Shown: piece by piece, positions 8,654-18,114 of the stretch
How positions within the stretch are numbered: position 1 is the first letter of the stretch
Layout: each line of letters begins with the position of its first letter
Assembly (NCBI GenBank): GCA_001969505.1
Contig: LSSK01001894.1
Coordinates: 1-18,114, forward strand
Length of the DNA stretch: 18,114 nucleotides
Source: Zancudomyces culisetae
Lineage: Eukaryota > Kickxellomycota > Harpellomycetes > Harpellales > Legeriomycetaceae
Direction of reading: 5' to 3'
Notes under the pieces: model-generated
Databases searched by the model: none
The model's input: only the letters and a program-made list of their open reading frames with translations
Told to the model about the DNA's origin: nothing
Program-made: the position numbers and the translations under genes

Positions 8654-10045
8654 ATGGGACTGCAAGATGCATTGCGCAAGTACCAACAACGAAAATCAAC
8701 AACTTTAGCAGCCAGTACGACACACTCGACAGATTTTCTCGCGAAAAACAAAAATACACAAAAAGTGGTAACTGGTGATGAATACCGCAATACCAATACC
8801 AATACCAATACCAATGTGATCACCAATAGCAGCTATAATGTCAAAGACGAAAAGGAATTTGATGAATTTGATTTTGGCGACATAAATTTTGACGAATTCG
8901 ACACAGGTTTGGAGCCTTCAAATACTAATTCGGTTGGAGTGACGAGTCATAGCCTAAACCAGAACCATGTGGCAGATAAAAGTACAGTGGTGCGTGGCCA
9001 GTCACCAGCAAAATCCAAGGATATGTGTTCTGAAAGTAAAGCCGATCTTGATCTAGACCTTGACCTTGGCGTTGATATGGGTTTAGATTTGGGTATAAAT
9101 AATGCTGATATATTGGCAGTAATTGAGCAAACTGACACAGGAGGCAATGCCGATAGCAAAAAGACAGAAACAAAAGAGAAAAGTCTAGTAGCAATAAAAG
9201 CACCAGAAACTCAACACCAGAATAAGCGTCAAGAGTCAAAATCAGTGGTGGATTTAGGTTTGGATTCGGATCTAAACCTAGAATTGGATTTGGACCTGGA
9301 TTTCGATGAAATTGAAGTAGATCTTAGTAAGAAAAGTAAAGGAGACGATAGTATCGCTGACAGTAATGGAGGTAGGGTCGTGGTAGACTTGGAAAATGAT
9401 GATAGTAAGAACAATAAGGAGATATATGAAGGAAGAAAAAATAAAAATGTAGAAATAGAAAAGGGAATAGAAATGAGCATAGAAAAACAGCCAAAGAAAA
9501 AAAGACGAATAGAAAGGAAACAGCATCTCGACACTTGGAAAAGACTGCTGGCAGAATGTGGGATACATAGCCACGAGGAGTATGCTTCGCTTGCAACTAG
9601 CGGTGAGAGTGCTAATAAATACGTCGAGTGGACAATTGGAAGGATCAAGGAAACATTGGACGATTCCCGAGGCGGCGTCCCAGCACGAATAATTCCATAT
9701 TTGTTGGTGATGGTCAGAGAGGTGTACATGGGAGAAACAGGGACCTGTAAAGTGGTATTTGGAGATGGACTTGTCGGGGAAACTGGAAGAGAGGAGACGA
9801 TTTGTGGGTCAGTGGATAGCCGGTTCTTTGACGTTGCGGGAAACAAAATGGGAATAGGCTCGGCAGTGCTACTCCGTGATGTTCCGGCACTGATGTCAGC
9901 TGACAGTAGTGTTAGCGTTAGTCGAAGTGGAGAGTGGTGTTATTTAGTAGTAACAACATCAACAATTCACAAAATATACATCCCGGGAGACCGAGACGAG
10001 CGCAATGGGATGGGGCTGAGTGTTGATAGAGCAATTGAGTTGTAA
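8654..10045 (+). CDS. HROB-like (C17orf53/MCM8IP) OB-fold protein of homologous recombination
   Basis: A 463-residue intronless product. The C-terminal part (about 290-446) matches the HROB OB-fold domain in order: DTWKRLLAECG, ARIIPYLLVMVREV, CKVVFGDGLVGET, GIGSAVLLRDVPAL, WCYLVVTTSTIHKIYIPGD. In animals HROB binds MCM8-MCM9 and stimulates this helicase in recombination and crosslink repair. The N-terminal two thirds is disordered-looking: an Asn-Thr run (46-54), an acidic aromatic stretch FDEFDFGDINFDEFD (69-83), two alternating Asp/Leu blocks (131-147 and 200-224), and a basic cluster KKKRRIERKQ (281-290) that could be a nuclear localisation signal. The frame is open upstream to 8528 but has no ATG there; the ATG at 8654 (AAAATGG) is the first. 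Family assignment rests on recalled pattern similarity of the OB fold. An unrelated OB-fold protein is the alternative. Confidence 0.72.
   Translation: MGLQDALRKYQQRKSTTLAASTTHSTDFLAKNKNTQKVVTGDEYRNTNTNTNTNVITNSSYNVKDEKEFDEFDFGDINFDEFDTGLEPSNTNSVGVTSHSLNQNHVADKSTVVRGQSPAKSKDMCSESKADLDLDLDLGVDMGLDLGINNADILAVIEQTDTGGNADSKKTETKEKSLVAIKAPETQHQNKRQESKSVVDLGLDSDLNLELDLDLDFDEIEVDLSKKSKGDDSIADSNGGRVVVDLENDDSKNNKEIYEGRKNKNVEIEKGIEMSIEKQPKKKRRIERKQHLDTWKRLLAECGIHSHEEYASLATSGESANKYVEWTIGRIKETLDDSRGGVPARIIPYLLVMVREVYMGETGTCKVVFGDGLVGETGREETICGSVDSRFFDVAGNKMGIGSAVLLRDVPALMSADSSVSVSRSGEWCYLVVTTSTIHKIYIPGDRDERNGMGLSVDRAIEL
8789..8815 (+). repeat. (AATACC)n repeat coding Asn-Thr dipeptides
   Basis: Four tandem copies plus a partial copy of AATACC, in frame in the HROB-like gene, give an Asn-Thr alternating tract. 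It is an in-frame hexanucleotide microsatellite, able to vary in length without a frameshift. Confidence 0.85.
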
Positions 10046-10154
10046 ACAGCAGGAAAACGTGAAATATAGAATGTACGAAATAAATAAATAGAAAGAAAAA
10101 GAAGAAAAAAAAGAAGAAAAAGCAAAAGCAAAAGAAAAGCGGATACTTTGGGTA

Positions 10155-13100
10155 TTATAATAGTAAAGAGTTCATGCGACCAAGCTCAGCAAACACCGAG
10201 CTGTTCATTTTGAGCTGACTGAGGCCACTGAAAACCACCAGGTTGTTTGCCATGGTTTTAAGCTGTGGCGATTTATAGCGAGCATACAAGCTAACTAGAC
10301 ATCGCATAGTTAGAAGCATGATGTGTGGAACAAGCCGCAAAACATAATCGTCGTAGGTGCGAACCAGAGAGTCGGCCATTGAGCTGATTCTGATGGTATC
10401 AGGGGCACTGGCTAGATTTGTAGTAGACGAAAAGGTTGGTAGAATTGAACAGCCAGCAATGATTTCCAAGCCTTGTTCGTAGTTTCCGCCAGAATACGCA
10501 GACACAAAGCGAGCAAACTCTACTAGCAACAGCAGGCCACTGAGGACAGTCGCAGGTTGTTTGAAGGTCTTGTCGATGGAAGATTTAAAGTAGTACTGAA
10601 GCACGGTTTGTGTCAATTCGTAGTATTCCAGATATTGTGGAGATTTGCACATTAGCTGGAACTGTGTGCTGTTGTAATCCTGGGCTGAAGCCATACCTTC
10701 GTTGTGTTGAGCTGACAACATTCTATACAACTCATTGCCCAGTTTGTTGGTCAGAATGTGAAGCACTGTTTCGTACTGCTCGCTTAGATTGTATAACATA
10801 ATGCCTTCTGTCAATTTGCCTTCTTCTATATTCTTACTTGCCAACTTCTGTGTAATTGCTGCGTCGAACTGCTCCTTATTGCTTAGACCTAATAGTTGCC
10901 GGTATCGTTGTAGCAATCCTTTCTGTTGGGTTCCATCTTTTAGGATATCCCCTAAATAGTATTGATAATATTGGAAATCAGATGATTCATATAAATACTT
11001 GTTGATTGCTCTGATGCAAACATCCAGTTGTTGCTGTTGTGTCTGGGCCTCTTTGGTATTATTATCAGTTAAACTTGGTAGTGAAAGTAATAAAATGTAG
11101 TGCATTGTCAATTCCGTTGCCACAGGTCCCATCATTGGTGTGTAGTCGTTTGCACCCAATCCAACCGAATGTACATGGTTGAATTTTTTATCCATTTTTG
11201 CTTTGTTTTCATAGAATCTGTGAAGTGCCATGGCATAATCCAATATCAACTTGTTGAAGTTCAGTTTTACACACTTTGACTCGTCAACTTTGCTCTTGCC
11301 AACAAGGTAGTAGTCCAATTCCGATTCCAAAAAGTACTCATAGTTGTGACCATAGTTGTATTCGTCTTGTGCAATGTTCAACAGTCCGTTGTATCCCAGT
11401 ATGGTCGCAAAATGCACTGCATCCACTAGATAATAATCCTGAGTATCTCGCTCACGCTGTTGTAGCAAATATGAAATCCCTTTTTCAAACTGCTGTGTCA
11501 TTATCAAAATTTTGAAATACACCAGTGGATTCTGTCCGCTTGGATCAAAATGCCGATCTCCAAACTTTGTTATCATGGCCTGTAGGTCGCCCAGCGTATA
11601 CTTCTCCATCCCCAATTCCATTCTTCCACCCTCTTTACCATCACCCTCTATCTCTCTCGTCAGTTGCAGCTGTAGCCACAGGTAATCTTCGGTGCTAGTA
11701 ATTACCTCTGGAACTGTTTTGCGTCCCAAATCACTGCGCCCTATGATTTTGTATATAATATATTTGTACGGATCTATCAAGCCAACCGACGACATTCGCA
11801 TCATGTTGACCGCCGCTGCAATCTTCTCCCTTTCCACTGCCGATACTGCTCTAACTCCACCGCTTTCTCCGGTTTCACTCTCCACATAGCTTCTCAAATA
11901 CCTCAAAAACTCGGGATCACTATCAGCCACCACATCAGCCAGTCCTATCGCATATTCCAACATCTCTCGCACCTTCCCGCACCGCAACAAATAATACATA
12001 TTTGCCCATACTGCCTCACCCTCATAAACCTCCAGAAATTCCGGTATTGCCTGAGACCGTCGGAATTTAACTTGTAAATATCCTTTGATCTTGTTGTAGA
12101 TCGATGGCACTCCCCCCACAGCTGCTTCTCTTGGATATTTTTCTATTACCCGCTCAATATGCTCCAGATACAATCTTTCCAGATACTCTCTTGTCTTATT
12201 GACCATTGCCTGTCTATACTCCTTTCCCCCTCGTTTATCTCCTTTTCCCCCCTTTGACTCCTTGATTTCCTTACTAACCGTCGAAAACCTTTCAACCATC
12301 TCGTAGCACTCCTTCAGGTGTTGACTGTACCTTTCGGTTTCTCCTTTGCTTGCCACCTCCCTTAGCAACTCGATGAGTTTGAGATCTACTCGCCCACTAC
12401 CGCTTACAATTCTGTCCCTAGTTTCTTTTACTCTGGCAATATTGACTCTTTTTATGATTTGTCCATACTCTCCCACCTTGTTCTCTGCCTCCCCCTCCAC
12501 ACCCACACCTACAAACTTGCTACTTTCCCTGCTTCTCTCTTCATTTACTTCCATGGCCTTTACAAGTCGTTCCACCATTCTCGCACCCGCTTTTTCCTGC
12601 CCAAATCCGATTCCTTGTCCCTCCAACAGTTTCTGCTTGGTTTGTTCCCAATCTATTTGCGAAGCTGCTCGAAATTTATCCTCCAGCTCTTCAAGCACCT
12701 TATTCTGACTGTTTTCTATAGCGCGAAGCACACTGAATTCCTCATACCCTCGTAAATATCTTTCTACATTGCTCTCCGCCACCATTGAATCCACGACCAT
12801 CCCACTCGCCGTGTCCTCAAATGCCTTTTCGATATTAATTGTGTGTACTTTTTGGAATAGTTTTTTAGCATCTACTCCTCCTTCCTCGAAAAAAGCTTGT
12901 CTATATAAATAATTATTCAGTTTTTTTTTAAATGTATATATATATATAATGATATTTCTTGTATACATTGCTAACTGTACAATACATTGTTTCATGCAAT
13001 AAGAAAAAACAAAATATATCATGATGCAAATTAAAAGCTTACGTTCTGCTATCCATTGGTCCCGTTTCTGCAACTGATCTGGTTGCCAATTTACGAGTCT

Positions 13101-13317
13101 CCTGACCTAGCGCATCCAGATTACGTTCTACTTTTGGGAGTCCTATTCCCATTCCTGCTCCCATTTTCATTCCCAGTTCCATTCCTCCTACTATCCCAGG
13201 GCCTGAATCTACCTGTGAACCAACACGTTTGGATTCTCTTAAAAGTTTGGAAAATGTTGGTTCCTGGCCATTTTCCTTTCCCTTTTCTCCTCCGTGTTGT
13301 CTATTTTGTAATATCAT
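10155..13317 (-). CDS. NIC96: Nic96/Nup93 nucleoporin, two exons (13317..13043 and 12900..10155)
   Basis: This is a scaffold nucleoporin of the inner ring of the nuclear pore. The 1006-residue product begins with a short N-terminal helix region (TFSKLLRESK, 21-30), as in Nup93/Nic96 adaptors that bind the Nup62/Nsp1 complex. A Gly/Met-rich segment follows (41-60), then LPKVERNLDALGQETRKLA. After the intron come the conserved AIEN...LEELEDKF helix and DWEQTKQKLLEG (about 140-185). The alpha-solenoid holds the family motif AVWANMYYLLRCGKV near residue 390. The C-terminus ANNLVVFSGL...AELGRMNSLLL is typical. Donor GTAAGC (13042) and acceptor TATAG (12901) join in phase 2 to give Thr92; the intron is 142 nt. 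Yeast Nic96 and human NUP93 are about 820-840 residues, so this one is longer, mostly through polar insertions such as KESKGGKGDKRGGKEY. It is convergent with the HROB-like gene. Confidence 0.93.
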
Positions 13318-13793
13318 TATTCCGTTTCTACTTGATTTACTTTTAATATTCTATCCTTTTATTTTTACTAATTTTGTACTTCAAATTGTGTTTTTCGTGT
13401 ATTAAAAAAAATTTTACTTTTTTTTTTTTGTTTACATTTAGTTTTGTAACTATTTTTACACATTTTTTCAATTACTAACTGATCCAAATTATTATGCTTG
13501 GTAATTTAACACTTTGCTAAAAGATTATCATGCAAACCTATTAAACACCACCAGCACTAATATATTAACTAATTTATCCTCTACAGTCAAAAATATATTA
13601 AAAATTAGTGCAATTAATAGCATGAGCGACGTTTTATATCACATGAATAATATTTATTGTATACCCAATTACTATTACTAATAAAACTACATCTACCTCA
13701 CAACTACAACTACTTTTTACTCGTAAGAAAACTAAATAACAAAGCAATAATCAAGTGAATCAATAATAGCCTTATAAACCCATCAACTAGGTT
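13318..13793. other. Spacer between Nic96 start and Rab gene end
   Basis: 476 bp, very AT-rich, with no coding frame of note. Both neighbours are on the minus strand, so it should hold the Nic96 promoter (near 13318 and up) and the 3' end signals of the Rab gene (near 13793 and down). Confidence 0.5.
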
Positions 13794-15250
<1,457 letters not shown>

Positions 15251-16032
15251 TTAGATTCACTCAAACTTTATTAATACAGTTGTATTATATTTTTACCTAC
15301 AGGAGAAAGATATTTATCTACCAGTATATTTACACTTGAGCCTTTGTTGTTTAGCTAAATAGTTATGAGTATGGTAAGATGCGTTTTCTCACTAATATTT
15401 TGTATTTTATTTTTTTTAGAGTTATACTAGTTGTATAAAATATTGGCTAATGAAGGATAGGAAATCCGTTTAAATAAAAGAATGTATAGTTATTAAAACA
15501 CAGTTCCTCCCCCCCTTCCCCTTTCATCTAAAACAAATATAATATTTGCGTTTTTTTTAATGAAACCGCTAAATTTAACCAAAAGGGAGAAAGAAAAAGA
15601 AACATGTAATATGTAATATGTGTGATGAAATATAGGTCATGGGTCCACGGGTAATCAAATAAAACTCATAAAATCATGCATAAACCGACATGCAATAAGT
15701 TGAACAAATTTACTCAACGGATCATATATTTGTGTTTGTCTGTTTTTGCTTTTGTGTCTATTCATACTGGCAAATTGTATTACTAATTCAACGTTTTTTT
15801 GCTTTTTTTTTGCCAAGAATCGAAAAACATACACGCAAACTCACACAAATATAAAATTACTATTGATGATGATATCCTTAAGGCGGACTTTTTCGCTATT
15901 CCATCACCTTTAATTTGCCTATTCCTCGCAATTTATCCGTGCTCATTGCTTTACCAGTGCAATTCTGTGTTATTTTTTTGTTTCTCAACAAAAAAAAACG
16001 TAATGTAATATAAAAGAATTCGGGTACAAAAA
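15251..16032. other. Intergenic region upstream of the Rab gene
   Basis: About 780 bp. The left part should hold the promoter of the minus-strand Rab gene. A short open frame at 15799-16008 on the plus strand encodes a hydrophobic stretch (SPLICLFLAIYPCSLLYQC) but has no family signature. Near its right end, AATATAAAAG (16008-16017) could be a TATA element for the doubtful plus-strand gene that follows. Confidence 0.45.
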
Positions 16033-16408
16033 ATGTGTTTCAATCACGAAAATCATAGAAACATCCCGTTGGGCGTGAAATTATCCTTTTCTTTCCTCGC
16101 GCACCCATTTCGCCAAGTGCCGAGTTTTCCTGAACTTTTTAGACAGGTTTACCATCAGCTTAGCGGAGAGCTGTTGCAGCCAAAATCATACATCACATAC
16201 ATTACAAAATGTTGGTTGCATGCAGGCCAACCCGCTTGAAATGTACAAATGTGCAATTGCTCCATATACATGGGTCCTATTATCAATAGTATTAGATGGA
16301 CTTCTGTTTACCGTTATATTTACTAGAGCCTGTACACTAAAACAAGCGCCGCATTTAACAAAGTTCACGGATAATATATTTTTATATATACTTGAAAGTT
16401 TCAACTAA
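16033..16408 (+). CDS. Doubtful small membrane protein, possible exons 16033..16146 and 16225..16408
   Basis: I do not recognise this product. An ATG at 16033 lies shortly after a TATAAAAG element. It opens a frame ending ...PSFPELFRQ at a weak donor GTTTAC (about 16147). An acceptor TGCATGCAG (16224) joins it in phase 0 to a second exon. That exon encodes one clear membrane helix (TWVLLSIVLDGLLFTVIF), then Arg-Ala-Cys and ...DNIFLYILESFN before TAA, giving roughly 99 residues. The tail loosely recalls the last helices of large fungal multi-pass families, so this may be a gene fragment. It converges on the next gene with about 12 bp between stop codons, and the 16040-16240 stretch is more GC-rich than its surroundings. 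Opposite-strand frames are also open here. It may equally be non-coding. Confidence 0.25.
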
Positions 16409-16420
16409 ATTAATCATAAC

Positions 16421-17059
16421 CTATAAAATTTTTTTGAAAAAAATCACCCATAGCGAGGTAATCAAAGTGGATACATTCAGCCAGCACAAAAATTCGTACA
16501 ACAGTACATCCAGCTCAAACCCCTGGACAAACATGTCTTTTCTACGACATGTAGACCGATATAGGATGTAATACTCACTCTTTTTTATTGCCTTGACATA
16601 GAGAAATTGGTGTACATAGAATGAACATAGCAATATCACAATGGACACCGCAAGAATAATGTAGAATAAGCTGTGAGGCATACTATCAAAGTTTACCGCA
16701 GTTACAAGTACCCAAATGCTTATTCCAAGCGTTACCAAGTACAGCACATATGAAAATATTCGAAGGCGGTTATGTGATGGCGCCTGTATTGATGACATTG
16801 GATTAAGGTATGATTGGATTTTCTCGTTTATAGAGATTTCCTGGTTAGAGCCGACTGTTCCATCAAACATTTTGTAAGTATCGTAGATGTCTTTCTCATC
16901 TATACCATATACTATTTCTTGGGATATGCTATTGCTTGTCGTTGTTTGCTGGGCGTTTTCTGTATTATAAAGAGGAAGTTAACCGGTTCTAACGTTTTCC
17001 TGACTTTTCATTGAGGTTTGGGAATCATAACCTTCTATTAATACTTTATTTCTTGGCAT
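16421..17059 (-). CDS. Small three-helix membrane protein, possibly CNEP1R1/Spo7-like (exons 17059..17032 and 16959..16421)
   Basis: The product is 188 residues as modelled. Exon 1 gives MPRNKVLIE and ends in phase 1 at donor GTTATG. A 72-nt intron follows, with GGTTAAC as likely branch site, a CT-rich tract and acceptor AATACAG. Exon 2 reads through IVYGIDEKDIYDTYKMFDG to hydrophobic segments FSYVLYLVTLGISIWVLVTA, SLFYIILAVSIVILLCSFYV and LNVSTLITSLWVIFF. The order of an amphipathic EKIQSYL stretch, an Arg, a first helix, then HSLFY and a second helix recalls CNEP1R1 (NEP1-R1/Spo7), the membrane partner of the lipin phosphatase at the nuclear envelope. This is weak similarity recalled by eye. 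A GTGAGT at 16578 could be a donor removing the third helix, but I found no in-phase acceptor giving the expected tail. A TATATAT element lies about 55-65 bp before the start. Confidence 0.45.
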
Positions 17060-17811
17060 TAATTCTGAAAACAAAAGACAAAGGCCCAGAAAAAAAATAG
17101 TGCTTGATGGATATATATGCACAGCAAACATCTTCCACACAGTGTGAAACTATTCCTTTTATTCAATTATTATCGAATTAATTCGTTTATTTAAGCCTAT
17201 TGCTACCAGATACCCAACAGAAATTAAAATAAAAAGCAAGCAAGCAAATATTGTGTGTGGGTAAGGTTTGCTGTGATTGTAAACGAATTTAGTTGTCAAA
17301 CATCATTCGTATTCCGCAAAACCCAGGATTATAGTTCGCCAGATACAAAATCAACAGGCTGGTTTATTGGTCCTGGCTTCAGCTTTGGCAATGTTCACGT
17401 TTATTTCAAATAAACATGTTGGTTTACTGTTAACATTCAAAAAGTAATGAGATGTCTTTTTTCTTTTACCAGTCTGGTTTTGTTTTTACTGAGGAATAAC
17501 ACCACTTCAGAAATACCATTTTTTATCATCTTTACTACAGCTTGAGCAAAAGGTTGTGCAATTCTATAAGGCTGTTCCTAGGTGCAAACCCTACTTGTAA
17601 AAATGTTAACTATTTCCATACACCCAGTATCATGAATGTTGTCAACCATTGTGAGGTGTAAATTAGCACAAACTCTCTGTTTGGAAATGATGAATATTGA
17701 TTATAAAAAAAAAAGAGATGGTTCTATATTTATCATTATTTGTTGTACATTTGTAGATTATATATAATTAAAGTCAAAATTAACATTAAAATGAAAATTG
17801 TCTAAAAAGAT
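17060..17811. other. Intergenic region between the membrane-protein gene and the RhoGAP gene
   Basis: About 750 bp, AT-rich. Both neighbours are on the minus strand, so it should contain the 3' end signals of the RhoGAP gene and the promoter of the membrane-protein gene, with a TATATAT element near 17112-17120. Short open stretches were checked on both strands without finding a recognisable exon. Confidence 0.5.
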
Positions 17812-18114
17812 TCATTTGGGCGGATTCAACAGAAGGGTGGCAATGAACTCTTGCTCCTTGGGCGCATTGGCAAAGTTTAGTTTAATGTCAGTTGTAGGAG
17901 GGCGCAAGAAACAGGGTGAAAATACCAATGCCAAGTTACTGGCATTCATCTTTGTTTTTGAAGAGATTTCGGGCTTTGTCATTAGACTTAAAAAATCCAA
18001 CAGGTATTTTGTAGTACGATAATGCAGAGGAGAAAGTTGTGATATTATCCGGTGTGCCATCTCTACATTTGATGAATTTTGTATGCAGTCTAGATAATGA
18101 TTTATCGGAATTAG
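17812..18114 (-). CDS. RhoGAP-domain protein, C-terminal 100 residues (Vilse/ARHGAP39-like), cut by window end
   Basis: This is the C-terminal half of a Rho GTPase-activating domain, open to the window edge and ending at TGA (17814-17812). It begins LIPINHYLDCIQ. It continues with IISQLSPLHYRTTKYLLDFL and the signature KMNASNLALVFSPCFLRPP, then NAPKEQEFIATLLLNPPK. The KM..SNLA.V..P..LR pattern is the standard RhoGAP helix lining the GTPase-binding face. The following D...NA.KE..F spacing, and the protein ending right after the domain, resemble the MyTH4-RhoGAP (Vilse/ARHGAP39) group. The catalytic Arg finger would be upstream, outside the window. Such proteins switch off Rho/Rac/Cdc42 GTPases and so affect actin and polarity. 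The RhoGAP identity is firm; the subgroup is a reasoned guess, with an OCRL-type C-terminal GAP as the alternative. Confidence 0.85.
   Translation of the reverse strand, partial: LIPINHYLDCIQNSSNVEMAHRIISQLSPLHYRTTKYLLDFLSLMTKPEISSKTKMNASNLALVFSPCFLRPPTTDIKLNFANAPKEQEFIATLLLNPPK

Noticed and set aside
9229-9846. Long minus-strand frame opposite the HROB-like gene
   Set aside because: Ser/Leu/Phe-rich shadow of the acidic, Lys-rich coding strand; no domain.
13056-13346. Plus-strand frame opposite Nic96 exon 1
   Set aside because: Hydrophobic shadow of the Gly/Met/Glu-rich exon; the minus-strand reading fits a known family and intron phase.
16048-16165. Basic minus-strand frame as a C-terminal exon of the CNEP1R1-like gene
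   Set aside because: The stretch RKRIISRPTG loosely resembles the family tail, but every acceptor giving this frame is phase 0 or 2, while the donor at 16578 is phase 1.
16537-16578. 42-nt in-frame intron within the membrane-protein gene
   Set aside because: GTGAGT ... AAAAG would keep the frame, but it is far shorter than any other intron in the window and lacks a branch site.

Overview
The window looks like a gene-dense piece of a nuclear genome from a fungus. It is AT-rich, with short GT-AG introns (about 70 to 360 nt) in most genes. The genes include fungal-type COX6, a Nic96/Nup93 nucleoporin and a Sec4/Rab8 GTPase. The Sec4 gene carries five introns. Recognisable homologues of animal SLC35F5, NEPRO, HROB and a Vilse/ARHGAP39-like RhoGAP are also present. 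That mix argues against a budding yeast and suggests an early-diverging, Mucoromycota-like fungus. This placement is inference, and I cannot name the genus.

Layout, left to right. (1) 56-1915 (+): the 3' part of an SLC35F5/Thi74-like transporter, with three visible exons and a very large low-complexity loop. (2) 1916-3808: intergenic, with a (CCCTCAT)5 repeat and A/T tracts. (3) 3809-4557 (+): COX6, two exons. (4) 4558-5639: intergenic, with a perfect 11-bp inverted repeat. (5) 5640-6335 (+): an intronless omega-like glutathione S-transferase. (6) 6549-8278 (-): a six-exon NEPRO/Rmp1-like nucleolar protein, rebuilt by matching intron phases. (7) 8654-10045 (+): an HROB-like OB-fold protein, divergent from the previous gene across 375 bp. 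(8) 10155-13317 (-): Nic96/Nup93, two exons. (9) 13794-15250 (-): a Sec4/Rab8-type GTPase, six exons, ending in Cys-Cys. (10) 16033-16408 (+): a doubtful two-exon small membrane protein. (11) 16421-17059 (-): a small three-helix membrane protein, possibly CNEP1R1/Spo7-like. (12) 17812-18114 (-): the C-terminal end of a RhoGAP protein, cut by the window edge.

These are mostly housekeeping genes of unrelated pathways: respiration, detoxification, RNA processing, DNA repair, nuclear pore, secretion, membrane transport and Rho signalling. I see no operon-like grouping, no transposon, no CRISPR array and no convincing tRNA or rRNA. I did not find a new multi-gene system. The points most worth following are the fungal HROB homologue with its Asp-Leu repeat blocks, the multi-exon NEPRO homologue beside it, and the roughly 210-residue insertion in the SLC35F5-like transporter. 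All exon borders are read by eye from splice consensus, phase and family similarity, with no transcript evidence.
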